Part shown: positions 6,266-15,223 of the stretch, in pieces
How positions within the stretch are numbered: the first letter of the stretch is position 1
How the letters are laid out: each line of letters opens with the position of its first letter
DNA from: CAZBJJ01 sp964492245
GTDB lineage: Bacteria > Spirochaetota > Spirochaetia > Treponematales > Breznakiellaceae
Assembly: GCA_964492245.1 (NCBI GenBank)
Contig: CAZBJJ010000038.1
Span: 1 to 21,111, forward strand
DNA: 21,111 nt
Direction: 5' to 3'
The notes under the pieces: generated by a model
Told to the model about the DNA's origin: nothing
What the model saw: the letters and a program-made list of their open reading frames with translations, nothing else
The model's database searches: none
Made by a program: the position numbers and the translations under genes

Positions 6266-8089
6266 ATGAATGTGAACGATCTTAAACATGCTGGCCTAAA
6301 AAAATGGGTCGAGGAAGCGGTTGCCCTTATGACACCCGAAAAGGTTATTGTCTGCGATGGGAGCCAACGCGAATATGATGAAATGATTAAAATAGCCGTC
6401 GATTCCGGTGTAGCCGAGGCATTGAACCCCGAAAAACGACCTGGCTCGGTACACTTTCGTTCCGATCCCTCCGATGTGGCCCGAGTAGAAAAAAACACCT
6501 ATATAGCCTCCAAGACTAAGGAAGCTGCTGGCCCCACCAACAACTGGATCGACCCAGTAGAACTTAAAAAAACCATGTCTGGTCTATATAACGGCTGCAT
6601 GAAGGGGCGAACCATGTATGTCATCCCCTTTTCTATGGGCCCCATTGGTTCACCAATTTCAAAAATTGGCATCGAAATTACCGATAGCGAATATGTTGTG
6701 GCAAATATGCACATCATGACCCGCGTGGGCACCAAGGTGCTCGATGTGCTTGGGACAGATGGCGAATTTGTCCCCTGCTATCACTCGGTGGGAAAACCTC
6801 TGGCAGTGGGCGAAAGCGACAACGGCAAATGGCCCTGCGCCCCAATTGAGCAAAAATATATTTCTCACTTCCCCGAAACAAGGGAAATTTGGTCCTATGG
6901 CTCCGGCTACGGTGGCAATGCCCTCCTGGGAAAAAAATGCTTAGCATTGCGCATCGCCAGCGTTTTAGCCCGCGACGAGGGTTGGTTGGCCGAACACATG
7001 CTTATTCTTAAGCTCACCAATCCCGCTGGGCAGTCCAAATTTATCGCAGCAGCCTTCCCCAGTGCCTGCGGCAAGACCAACCTGGCCATGCTGGTGCCCA
7101 CCATCCCCGGTTGGAAGGTAAATGTAATCGGCGACGACATTGCCTGGATGAAGTTTGGCAAGGACGGCAGGCTCTATGCCATTAATCCCGAAGCCGGCTT
7201 CTTTGGCGTTGCCCCTGGAACCTCTATGGATTCCAACCCCATGGCCATGCACTCTATCGAAAAGAACACTATTTTTACCAATGTCGTCGTGACCGAAGAT
7301 AATGATGTCTGGTGGGAAGGCATTGGCTATCCTGCACCAGAAGGAAAAAATATCGACTGGCTGGGCAATGAATGGAAAGAAGGCAGCAAGGATGCCAATG
7401 GCAAAAGCATTCCTGGCGCCAACCCCAATGCCCGCTTTACCGCCCCAGCGTCTCAGTGCCCGGTAATTGCACCTGAATGGGAAGATCCCGCTGGTGTGCC
7501 AATCGACGCAATTCTCTTCGGTGGCCGTCGTCCCAACACCATACCTCTAGTGCATATGGCCAAAAACTGGAACCACGGCGTATTTATGGGCTCAATTGTG
7601 GGCTCCGAAATTACAGCCGCTGCCTTGGATCTTAAAGTTGGCTCAATTCGCCGCGATCCATTTGCCATGTTGCCCTTCTGTGGCTACCACATGGGCGACT
7701 ATTTCCAGCACTGGATTAATATTGGCAAAAAGGCAGATGCCGAAAAACTGCCCAAAATCTTCTTCGTCAACTGGTTCCGCAAAACAGAGGATGGCAAATG
7801 GCTCTGGCCTGGATATGGCGATAACTCTCGGGTTTTAGCCTGGATTTTCGAAGCCTGTGCTGGAACAGCCAAGACCCAAGACACTCCTATTGGCATTATG
7901 CCCACCATAGATGCAATTGAGCGCCCCGAAGGGGTCAGCGATGCCGACATGGCCGAGCTTTTAGCCGTAGATATAGAGGGCTGGAAGAAGGAAATTCAAG
8001 ACGTCCGCGCCAACCACTATCCCATTTTTGGTGATAAGCTGCCCCAGGAGCTCAAAGACGAACTTGTGGCCATCGAAAAACGCTTTTAG
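6266..8089 (+). CDS. pckG: Phosphoenolpyruvate carboxykinase (GTP)
   Basis: This cytoplasmic enzyme interconverts oxaloacetate plus GTP with phosphoenolpyruvate, GDP and CO2, linking C4 acids to glycolysis or gluconeogenesis. In fermenting spirochaetes it may run in the CO2-fixing direction. The product is 607 residues, normal for the GTP family. The P-loop FPSACGKTN is at 264-272 and includes the family's reactive Cys268. The second nucleotide/metal motif, VIGDDIAW, has Asp290 and Asp291. Other family blocks are MYVIPFSMGPIGSP, SYGSGYGGNALLGKKC, NPNARFTAP, LFGGRRPNTIPLV and PFCGYHMGDYFQHW. These rule out the ATP-dependent type. The ATG at 6266 has AGGAG five bases upstream. The gene stands alone: its own promoter region precedes it and a strong terminator follows. 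No frameshift or missing key residue was seen. Confidence 0.97.
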   Translation: MNVNDLKHAGLKKWVEEAVALMTPEKVIVCDGSQREYDEMIKIAVDSGVAEALNPEKRPGSVHFRSDPSDVARVEKNTYIASKTKEAAGPTNNWIDPVELKKTMSGLYNGCMKGRTMYVIPFSMGPIGSPISKIGIEITDSEYVVANMHIMTRVGTKVLDVLGTDGEFVPCYHSVGKPLAVGESDNGKWPCAPIEQKYISHFPETREIWSYGSGYGGNALLGKKCLALRIASVLARDEGWLAEHMLILKLTNPAGQSKFIAAAFPSACGKTNLAMLVPTIPGWKVNVIGDDIAWMKFGKDGRLYAINPEAGFFGVAPGTSMDSNPMAMHSIEKNTIFTNVVVTEDNDVWWEGIGYPAPEGKNIDWLGNEWKEGSKDANGKSIPGANPNARFTAPASQCPVIAPEWEDPAGVPIDAILFGGRRPNTIPLVHMAKNWNHGVFMGSIVGSEITAAALDLKVGSIRRDPFAMLPFCGYHMGDYFQHWINIGKKADAEKLPKIFFVNWFRKTEDGKWLWPGYGDNSRVLAWIFEACAGTAKTQDTPIGIMPTIDAIERPEGVSDADMAELLAVDIEGWKKEIQDVRANHYPIFGDKLPQELKDELVAIEKRF

Positions 8090-8121
8090 TTTTTACGACT
8101 TTCACCTATAGCAATCTATAA

Positions 8122-8157
8122 AAAGGCGGGGGCCATGGCTCCCGCCTTTCTTGTTTT
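8122..8157 (+). terminator. Intrinsic terminator after pckG
   Basis: AAAGGCGGG at 8122-8130 pairs perfectly with CCCGCCTTT at 8141-8149. The loop itself can pair further through GCCATGGC, with one G-U pair. A T-rich tail (CTTGTTTT) follows to 8157. It lies 32 bp after the pckG stop and separates pckG from the large operon. Confidence 0.9.
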
Positions 8158-8241
8158 ACCACACATATTTAATCTTTTTCTTATTAATTATAGATATCGG
8201 GAATATTGACCATACCGCTTTATTTTTATCTCGTGTATGAT

Positions 8242-8250
8242 TGCTATAAC
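8242..8250 (+). promoter_or_regulatory. Candidate extended -10 promoter for the nine-gene operon
   Basis: TGCTATAAC at 8242-8250 fits an extended -10 element (TGnTATAAT with one mismatch). Transcription would start near 8257 and leave a short leader carrying the AAGGA SD at 8263-8267. A TTGACC at 8206-8211 lies too far upstream to be its -35 box. CTATAA at 8244-8249 and TTATAG at 8188-8193 are inverted copies that might mark a regulator site. The gap 8158-8273 shows no gene and no riboswitch-like fold that I recognise. Confidence 0.4.
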
Positions 8251-8273
8251 TTATTTTGTTACAAGGATCGAGA

Positions 8274-11180
8274 ATGAAAAGACTTTCTGCCATTGTCGTT
8301 GCTACCGTAATGCTTTTATCTTTGGGCCTTATCTTTGTGTTTTCTGCAAGAGGCGAAAAAGATTTCCGTAAAAAATACGAAGGCAGCGATTTAGATCACA
8401 TTTCTAGTGTATCGGATAGAGAACATCCATACAGTGCATACAAGGCCATGCATGCAAAGGCGGCAATACCAAAAAAAACGATATCCATCGACCTCTCGCA
8501 ATGGGACAAGCAGACGAGCTTTGGTGTGAACCTAGCCCAGGATGCCTCTTGGCCTTTTCAAGCAGTAGATACAGCCGAAGAGTCATCGGTTTTTTGGGAC
8601 GTATTAATAGAAGAAGAAGGTCTTTATTTTATTGAAATGTCTTACAAGCCCCTGCCATCACGTGGCGTGGAAATTGAGCGTGCTTTTACCATTGATGGTG
8701 AATTCCCATTTTACGGCGCAAGGCGTCTAAGCTTTTCGAGGCTTTGGGGCGACGGTGGACCGGTAAGCACCGACAATCGAGGCAACGAAATTAGGCCCAT
8801 GCAGATAGAGATCTACGATTGGACTAAGGCGTCTTTTTCTGATGATTTAGGCTACGAGAGCGAGGCCTATAGCTTTTATTTTAGCAGGGGCGTACATCGT
8901 TTGGGCCTGCACGGCGAAAACGAGCCCGTACGCATTGGTGCTATCAATCTAAAACCAGCCCAAAAAAGCCCAACATATGCAGAATATCGGGCCTCAAAAC
9001 CGGCAAACGCAAAGAGAATCGAAGGCACCGAACTGAGAATTCAGGGCGAAAGCAGCCCTCTACGCTCTGACCCCTCGCTTTTTGCCAAATACGACAGGGC
9101 CTCTCCTTTTTCGGAGCCCTGGTCGGTTTGGAGGAGCGTTTTAAATTATGCCGGGGGCGATGCCTGGCGCAAGAGCGGGCAGTGGATAGAGTGGGATATC
9201 GATGTCCCCGAGACTGGCTGGTATCAAATTGCCATAAAGGGCCGCCAACGCTTTGAAAGAGGCTATATCTCTAGCCGAATTCTCTACCTAGATGGCCTGG
9301 TTCCCTTCGACGAAATGCGCTCAATCCCCTTTAATTATTCTCGCGATTGGAAAATGCAAAATCTTGCCGATTCCACCGGTCAGGCCTACGAGTTTTATCT
9401 GGAAAAGGGCAGACACAGCCTGCGCCTAGAGGCCACGCTCGGAGAAATTGGCTCTCTTATTCAAGAATTAGAAGAGAGCATTTACCGCCTAAACAATATA
9501 TATCGCACTATTTTAGTCTTGACCGGGACTAATCCAGATCCCTACCGCGACTATAACCTCCATCAGGTATATCCCGAAGAAATACAGGCAATGAACCTAG
9601 AGTCGAAGCGTCTATACAGAATGGTCGATCGCTTAGTCGAATATACGGGACAAAAATCGGACCGCATTGCCGCTGCGCAGACCCTGGCAATCCAGCTTGA
9701 AACCTTTTACAAGCGTCCTGAACGCATACCAAAGGCCTTTGCTACTTTTAAAGACAATATTACCGCCCTCGGGACCTCTTTGCTCAATTTGACCGAAACA
9801 AAGCTAGACATCGACTGCATTGTTATTTCTGGTGTAGAGGATGCCAGGCCGCAAACTCAAAAAAACATCTTTAAAAAGGCCGGACACAGTGTTCTAGCCT
9901 TCCTGTCCTCCTTCTTTGTCGACCACGAATCCTTAGGAAATGTCTATACAAAGGGGGCAAAGGATGTAATTCAGGTCTGGTTAGTTACCGGCCGCGATCA
10001 AAGTAGCGTTTTAAAATCGATGATTGACGACAGCTTTACCCCCGCTTCGGGCATTAAGGTGAATGTCAAACTTATCAACGTAAATGCAGTCCTTTCGGCC
10101 GTAGTTGCCGGCAATGGTCCGGACCTCGTTCTTTCCACCTATTCCACCCTTCCGGTGGACTACGCCCTGCGAAATGCGGTGGAAGACCTCTCGCAGTTTG
10201 AAGGCTTTGACCAAGTTATTTCGCAGTTTCATCCCAGTGCAGTAACCCCCTTCCGCTATGCCAATGGAGTCTGGGCCCTGCCCGAAAGCCAATCTTTTAA
10301 CGTCCTTTTCTATCGCACCGATATTCTGGAAGAGCTCAATTTAGAGGTACCCGAAACCTGGACCGATCTTGTGTCCATGTTGGCCACCTTGCAAAACTCC
10401 AACCTTACGGTAGGAATTCCCTATCCTGCGGTTCAAATGCCAAACCTCTCTGTTATTCAGTCCATGCTCTTTCAGAACGGGGCCAGCATTTACAATTCCC
10501 TAGGCACGAGGACAGAGGTGGACAGCGAAGCCGGTGTTAAGGCCTTTATTAACTATACAGATTTCTTTACCAGCTACGGGCTTCCCATGGATTTCGACTT
10601 TGTAAGCCGCTTTAGATCGGGAGAGATGCCCATTGGTATTATCGATTACCAGACCTACAATACGCTGGTCGTTTCGGCGCCAGAAATTCGCGGTCTCTGG
10701 GATTTTGCTCCATTGCCGGGAACGTATAGAAAACAGGCCAATGGCAATTCCACCCTTGAACGACAGGTTGCCACAGGGGGCAACTGTTCGGTTATGATCC
10801 AAACCGACAACGAGGAGGTAAAACAACAGGCTTGGGAATTCCTAAAATGGTGGGTCTCTACCGATACCCAGGTGCGTTTTGGCCGAGAAATGGAAAGTAT
10901 ATTGGGTGGATCTGCCCGCTATGCCACAGCAAACCGCGAGGCCCTGCGTCAACTGGCTTGGAACGCGAAGCAATTGGCGGTACTGGAATCCTCCTTGGAC
11001 AATGCAGTGGGCGTTCCCGAAGTTCCCGGTGGCTACTACACCCCCCGCCACATTACCAACGCCATTAGGCGGGTAATCAATTACCGCGACGATCCACGAG
11101 AGACCCTAATAGACTATGCCCGAAAAATAAACGAAGAGCTCACCAAAAAGCGCCGCGAATTTGGCTTGGATTTGGAGTAG
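8274..11180 (+). CDS. Giant multidomain extracellular solute-binding protein of a carbohydrate ABC importer
   Basis: The product is 968 residues, about twice the size of a normal sugar-binding protein. The ATG at 8274 has AAGGA six bases upstream and directly begins a signal sequence (MKRLSAIVVATVMLLSLGLIFVFSA); no lipobox is seen, so it may be cleaved or stay anchored. Two related beta-sandwich modules follow, at about 66-245 and 255-400. Both contain the same run: GLY/GWY, an arginine-rich strand, a DG-x-x-PF turn, R-x-x-x-F and RLW/RDW, then a SFYF/EFYL-x-x-G-x-H strand. A helical linker (400-500) comes next. The C-terminal part (about 562-968) is a MalE-type binding domain, with GNGPDLVLSTYSTLP, NGVWALPESQSFNVLFYRTD and WEFLKWWVSTDTQVRFGREM. 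The front modules probably hold polymer or glycan while the last domain passes ligand to the permeases just downstream. The ligand is unknown. Confidence 0.88.
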   Translation: MKRLSAIVVATVMLLSLGLIFVFSARGEKDFRKKYEGSDLDHISSVSDREHPYSAYKAMHAKAAIPKKTISIDLSQWDKQTSFGVNLAQDASWPFQAVDTAEESSVFWDVLIEEEGLYFIEMSYKPLPSRGVEIERAFTIDGEFPFYGARRLSFSRLWGDGGPVSTDNRGNEIRPMQIEIYDWTKASFSDDLGYESEAYSFYFSRGVHRLGLHGENEPVRIGAINLKPAQKSPTYAEYRASKPANAKRIEGTELRIQGESSPLRSDPSLFAKYDRASPFSEPWSVWRSVLNYAGGDAWRKSGQWIEWDIDVPETGWYQIAIKGRQRFERGYISSRILYLDGLVPFDEMRSIPFNYSRDWKMQNLADSTGQAYEFYLEKGRHSLRLEATLGEIGSLIQELEESIYRLNNIYRTILVLTGTNPDPYRDYNLHQVYPEEIQAMNLESKRLYRMVDRLVEYTGQKSDRIAAAQTLAIQLETFYKRPERIPKAFATFKDNITALGTSLLNLTETKLDIDCIVISGVEDARPQTQKNIFKKAGHSVLAFLSSFFVDHESLGNVYTKGAKDVIQVWLVTGRDQSSVLKSMIDDSFTPASGIKVNVKLINVNAVLSAVVAGNGPDLVLSTYSTLPVDYALRNAVEDLSQFEGFDQVISQFHPSAVTPFRYANGVWALPESQSFNVLFYRTDILEELNLEVPETWTDLVSMLATLQNSNLTVGIPYPAVQMPNLSVIQSMLFQNGASIYNSLGTRTEVDSEAGVKAFINYTDFFTSYGLPMDFDFVSRFRSGEMPIGIIDYQTYNTLVVSAPEIRGLWDFAPLPGTYRKQANGNSTLERQVATGGNCSVMIQTDNEEVKQQAWEFLKWWVSTDTQVRFGREMESILGGSARYATANREALRQLAWNAKQLAVLESSLDNAVGVPEVPGGYYTPRHITNAIRRVINYRDDPRETLIDYARKINEELTKKRREFGLDLE

Positions 11181-11184
11181 CAGG

Positions 11185-12135
11185 ATGGAAAACATGACCA
11201 ATTTTTTTAGTAAGTATTTTTCTTTACGAAAGCAACAGGCAAAGATAGCTATAAAAAATGCAAAAAAAATGAGGACGAGTTACCTCTTTCTCTTCCCCTT
11301 TGCCCTTTTATTTTTCGTATTTTATCTTTTGCCCATGCTTTCGAGCATGTATTTTAGCTTTACCCACTACAATCTCCTGGAAAAACCTCATTTTATTGGC
11401 CTGCAAAACTATTTAAATCTTATCTTGCAGGACGAGGTGTTTTTAATTGCTATTAAAAACACCTTTCTTATTGCGGTTATCACTGGCCCCGGTGGCTATA
11501 TTGCGGCCTTTCTCTTTGCCTGGCTCATAAACGAACTACCTAAGGGGATTCGGGCCGTTGCAGTGGTCATCTTTTATGCCCCTTCCATTGCCGGCGGTGC
11601 TATTTTTACTATTTTTTCAGTGTTTTTTAGAGGCGATGTCTATGGCCTACTCAATTCCTATCTCCTAAAGCTCGGTATAATCAATAGCCCCATCTTCTGG
11701 CTGGCTGACCCCCGCTATATAATGAAGGTTATTATTCCCGTCATCCTATGGATGAGCTTGGGCACCGGCTTTTTGGCCTTTGTCGCGGGTCTTAAGGGCA
11801 TCGACAAAAGCCAGTACGAGGCAGGCTGGATTGATGGCATTAAAAACCGCTGGCAGGAACTCTGGTTTATCACCCTGCCCAATATGAAGCCCATGCTTCT
11901 CTTTGGTGCCGTTATGTCTATTACCCAGGCCTTTGGAGTGGCCGATGTAACCATGGCCTTGGCGGGCTATCCCAGCACCGACTATGCCGCCCGAACGGTG
12001 GTAACCCACCTCTTCGACTATGGCTATACCCGCTTCGAAATGGGCTATGCCTCGGCAATAGCCACCGTGCTATTTCTTACCATGATTTTAACAAACAAGG
12101 CTATTCAGAAAGCCCTTAATAGGGTTGGCACCTGA
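11185..12135 (+). CDS. Carbohydrate ABC transporter permease, MalF/LplB type (first set)
   Basis: This inner-membrane subunit forms one half of the sugar channel. From the ATG at 11185 the product is 316 residues. GGAG lies 7 bases before that start, but an ATG at 11194 has an equally good SD (AGGA), so the exact start is open. After a basic, lysine-rich N-tail, about six membrane helices follow, beginning YLFLFPFALLFFVFYLLPML with the usual PxxY/FSFTHYN element after it. The ATPase-docking EAA loop is at about residues 212-231 (EAGWIDGIKNRWQELWFITL); the second alanine of EAA is glycine here. It starts 4 bp after the giant binding protein and pairs with the permease that follows. Confidence 0.93.
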   Translation: MENMTNFFSKYFSLRKQQAKIAIKNAKKMRTSYLFLFPFALLFFVFYLLPMLSSMYFSFTHYNLLEKPHFIGLQNYLNLILQDEVFLIAIKNTFLIAVITGPGGYIAAFLFAWLINELPKGIRAVAVVIFYAPSIAGGAIFTIFSVFFRGDVYGLLNSYLLKLGIINSPIFWLADPRYIMKVIIPVILWMSLGTGFLAFVAGLKGIDKSQYEAGWIDGIKNRWQELWFITLPNMKPMLLFGAVMSITQAFGVADVTMALAGYPSTDYAARTVVTHLFDYGYTRFEMGYASAIATVLFLTMILTNKAIQKALNRVGT

Positions 12136-12163
12136 TGTGCTATATAGTGAAAGGGGAAATTGA

Positions 12164-13066
12164 ATGATTACGTATGATGCCGCCCGACGCCTTAAGAAAA
12201 CTCAGCGCAGGGCCCTACGACGACGCAGCCCCAATAGATCCACGGGTGGAGATATTGCGGTATATTTAGTTTTAAGTCTTATAGCTCTTGGCATGGTAAC
12301 ACCCTTGGTGTTTGCCATTGTCAGCTCATTAAAACCACTGGACGAACTGTTCAGGTATCCGCCCACCATTTTTTATGCAAGAAATCCGTCTTTTAACAAC
12401 TTTTTAGATCTATTTGTCACCCTTGGGCAGTCTTGGGTGCCATTTTCGCGTTACGTGTTTAACACTGTCTTCATTACCACTGTGGGCACCCTCGGCCACC
12501 TGCTCATCGCCTCGATGGCAGCCTTTGTGCTGGCCAAATACAAGTTCCCCGGTGGGGACCTGTTTTTTCGCATTGTAGTTGTGGCCCTTATGTTTACCGG
12601 CTATGTAACAGCAATTCCCAACTATGTCATTATGTGTAAAATTGGCATTGTAGATACCTACTGGGCACTCTTGCTGCCGGCCTTTGCCGCGCCAATTGGC
12701 CTGTTTTTAATGAAGCAATTTATGGAAGGCACCCCCGATTCGCTTATCGAGGCAGCCAAAATTGATGGTGCCAGCGAATGGGTTATTTTTGCCCGACTCA
12801 TAATGCCCAACGTAAAACCTGCTTGGCTCACCCTTACCATCTTCTCGGTACAGGCCCTTTGGAACAACCAGGCTTCTACGGTTATTTATACCGAAAGCAA
12901 GAAAACCTTGGTCTACGCGCTGCAACAGGTATTGGCCGGCGGTATTGCCCGTACGGGCGAGGCCGCGGCTGCCAGCGTCTTGGTAATGTCTGTCCCCATT
13001 CTTATTTTCATCCTGTCGCAGTCGCAGGTGCTAGAAACCATGGCGAGCTCGGGCATTAAGGAGTAG
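12164..13066 (+). CDS. Carbohydrate ABC transporter permease, MalG type (first set)
   Basis: This is the second channel subunit of the first importer, 300 residues. The N-terminus is strikingly basic (RRLKKTQRRALRRRSPNR) and is followed by the first membrane helix at about residues 30-52. A SSLKPLDELFRYPP segment, typical of MalG-type permeases, follows it. The EAA loop at about 196-215 reads EAAKIDGASEWVIFARLIMP, a textbook ATPase-docking motif. It starts 28 bp after the partner permease, with AAGGGG 7 bases upstream of the ATG. No ATPase gene accompanies it, so energy should come from a shared MsmX/UgpC-like subunit encoded elsewhere. Confidence 0.94.
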   Translation: MITYDAARRLKKTQRRALRRRSPNRSTGGDIAVYLVLSLIALGMVTPLVFAIVSSLKPLDELFRYPPTIFYARNPSFNNFLDLFVTLGQSWVPFSRYVFNTVFITTVGTLGHLLIASMAAFVLAKYKFPGGDLFFRIVVVALMFTGYVTAIPNYVIMCKIGIVDTYWALLLPAFAAPIGLFLMKQFMEGTPDSLIEAAKIDGASEWVIFARLIMPNVKPAWLTLTIFSVQALWNNQASTVIYTESKKTLVYALQQVLAGGIARTGEAAAASVLVMSVPILIFILSQSQVLETMASSGIKE

Positions 13067-13068
13067 AG

Positions 13069-14538
13069 ATGAAGCCTATCAAATTATATACAATCGCCAG
13101 CATCCTCTTGCTGGGAACTATTTTTACCCTCAATTCTGCCGAAAGTTATAGCTACGATTACTGGGGCAAGATTCAGTATGGCCCCGACCCCTACCGGGTA
13201 AAGACAATTCTTTCGTACAAGGAACTATCGCCAGATGTAATGTTCAGAGACCTTCGTGGCCTCTTTGTGGCCCATGACCGGGCTTGGATTTGCGATACCG
13301 GCAATCAACGCATTCTGGAAATTGGCCTCGAAGGGCCGAATCGCTGGCAGACCATTTCGATCTTCTCCACCTACTTCGATGTCGATGGAAACGAGATTGA
13401 ATTTGTAAGCCCCACCGACCTCTTCGTAGACGAAGATGAAAACTTCTACATCTGTGACACCGATGCCGGAAAGGTATTAAAACTGGACCGCGAACGCCGC
13501 TTTCTTTTGAGCTTCGAAAAACCCACCGATCCCACCTTCGACCAAAACCTCTCCTACATGCCCATGCGCGTGGTGGCCGACAGAAAAGGCCGAGCCTTTG
13601 TTTTAAGCAAAAACATCAACCGCGGACTCATTAAATACGAAAGCGATGGCAGCTTTACCGGCTTCTTTGGAGCAAGCCTTGTTACCTATAACTGGCTCGA
13701 CCTTATCTGGAAAAATCTGTCCACCCGTCGACAACGGGAACAATTGGCCTCCTTTGTACCAACAGAATATAACAATATCGCCATAGACAAGGACTATTTT
13801 ATCTATGCCACTACAAAGACCTTCGAGACCTGGAAGCTTATGTACGATATGGCAAAGCCTATCCGTCGCTTAAATGCATTGGGCAACGATATCCTTATTA
13901 AAAATGGGGCACATCTTCCCATTGGCGATTTGGACTGGGGCGAGGCAGCCGGTATAGAGGGTCCCTCTAAATTTGGCGATATCACTGTTTTGGACAACGA
14001 TATGTACATTGCCCTCGACGAAACCCGCTCCCGCCTTTTTGCCTGGGATAGCCAGGGCAGCCTGCTTTTTGTATTTGGCGGTCAAGGCAATAGCGACGGG
14101 CGTTTTAGAAAGCCCGTGGCCCTCGATCACTACGGCAAGGATCTCTTAGTCTTAGACGCCCAGAACAATTCGCTTACCATTCTTACGCCAACTGAATATG
14201 GCAGTTTAATTTATAACGCCATCGAACAGTACACCAGTGGCAATTATCAGGAATCTGAAGCCCTCTGGCGGGAAGTTATTCGCCAAAATGGCAATTACGA
14301 CCTCGCCTGGATCGGCATTGGTAAGGCCTATCTGCGCGAAGAAAACTACGCCAAGGCAATGAAATATTTTGAATTAAAGCGCAGCAAACGCTACTACGCT
14401 AAGGCCTTTGCCCTATATCGTAAGGAATGGGTCGAAAAAAACATAGTATTGCTCTTTGCTATTGCATTTTTATTATTAGCTCTTCCCCCGCTTGTCGGGC
14501 GAATTCGCCATGTTATTAAAGAGGTCGAGGAATCATGA
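13069..14538 (+). CDS. Membrane-anchored NHL beta-propeller/TPR protein
   Basis: The product is 489 residues. It has a signal peptide (about 1-24, ending LNSA), then NHL-type propeller blades, for example LRGLFVAHDRAWICDTGNQR, SPTDLFVDEDENFYICDTDA and KPVALDHYGKDLLVLDAQNN. Two TPR-like helical pairs (about 377-450) include YTSGNYQESEALWREVIRQN. A C-terminal membrane helix (about 458-479) is followed by a basic tail, RIRHVIKE. Propeller and TPR should therefore face the periplasm and only the tail the cytoplasm. NHL propellers usually act as binding or scaffold platforms, and a few act as lactonases; I see no clear active site. AAGGAG lies five bases before the ATG, overlapping the end of the permease gene. 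It overlaps the next gene by 4 bp (ATGA), suggesting coupled translation with the Yip1 protein. Confidence 0.82.
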   Translation: MKPIKLYTIASILLLGTIFTLNSAESYSYDYWGKIQYGPDPYRVKTILSYKELSPDVMFRDLRGLFVAHDRAWICDTGNQRILEIGLEGPNRWQTISIFSTYFDVDGNEIEFVSPTDLFVDEDENFYICDTDAGKVLKLDRERRFLLSFEKPTDPTFDQNLSYMPMRVVADRKGRAFVLSKNINRGLIKYESDGSFTGFFGASLVTYNWLDLIWKNLSTRRQREQLASFVPTEYNNIAIDKDYFIYATTKTFETWKLMYDMAKPIRRLNALGNDILIKNGAHLPIGDLDWGEAAGIEGPSKFGDITVLDNDMYIALDETRSRLFAWDSQGSLLFVFGGQGNSDGRFRKPVALDHYGKDLLVLDAQNNSLTILTPTEYGSLIYNAIEQYTSGNYQESEALWREVIRQNGNYDLAWIGIGKAYLREENYAKAMKYFELKRSKRYYAKAFALYRKEWVEKNIVLLFAIAFLLLALPPLVGRIRHVIKEVEES

Positions 14539-15212
14539 ATATAATTACACGCAGACTTGTTGTTTTTACTGAACGGGATTTTTGGATACAAATAAGAGAT
14601 ACATTGCGCTATTCGCTGTATGTTATCACCCATCCAATCGATGGCTTTTGGGATTTAACCCACGAAAAAAGAGGCTCAATGGGAGCTGCAAATATCATTG
14701 TCATCCTAACTCTGCTCACGAGGGTCTGGAAACTGCAGTTTACCAGCTTCCAATTTAACGAAACCAACTGGCAGGAAGTGAATATTTTTATGGAATTTGC
14801 CTCGGTTCTTCTGCCCTTGGCCATTTTCTGTATTTGCAATTGGGGCGTTACCACTCTTTTTAACGGAAAAGGGACAATGGGCAACATTTACATGGGCACT
14901 GCCTATGCGCTAACACCCTACCCCCTAATTCAAATTCCCCTTATTATTTTTTCGCGTCTTATTACTGTAGACGAAGGTACCTTTTACCAGGTCTTTTCTA
15001 CTATCTCGCTGGCCTGGTCTGCGGGGCTCATCGTCGTAGCCATGATGATGATACATGCCTATACGCTTAAAAAAACGCTTCTTTTTATGCTGGTCTCCGT
15101 CTTTGCAATGTTGGTCTTTATTTTTATTTTTATGCTCTTTTTTAGCATGATATCCGACGGCTTCGCTTATTTTGTTTCTCTTGCCCGAGAAATTATATTT
15201 CGACTCAACTAA
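14535..15212 (+). CDS. Yip1-family polytopic membrane protein
   Basis: The product is 225 residues with about five membrane helices, at roughly 52-72, 88-109, 115-141, 153-176 and 180-206. The N-terminal cytoplasmic segment contains YVITHPIDGFWDLTHEKRGS, the characteristic entry motif of bacterial YIP1-domain proteins. The helix pair region has GNIYMGTAYALTPYPLIQIP, which also fits that family (conserved YALxPY). The function of bacterial Yip1 proteins is unknown. The ATG overlaps the upstream stop as ATGA, with GAGG four bases upstream, so it is very likely translated together with the NHL/TPR protein. The setting between importer genes suggests a membrane partner for the NHL/TPR or DUF5696 protein, but this is inference. 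Confidence 0.82.
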   Translation: MNIITRRLVVFTERDFWIQIRDTLRYSLYVITHPIDGFWDLTHEKRGSMGAANIIVILTLLTRVWKLQFTSFQFNETNWQEVNIFMEFASVLLPLAIFCICNWGVTTLFNGKGTMGNIYMGTAYALTPYPLIQIPLIIFSRLITVDEGTFYQVFSTISLAWSAGLIVVAMMMIHAYTLKKTLLFMLVSVFAMLVFIFIFMLFFSMISDGFAYFVSLAREIIFRLN

Positions 15213-15223
15213 AGGAAAAAGGC

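Noticed and set aside
10500..10826. Minus-strand frame of 108 codons inside the giant binding-protein gene
   Set aside because: The plus-strand frame here encodes clear binding-protein motifs, and the minus frame has no SD or family signature.
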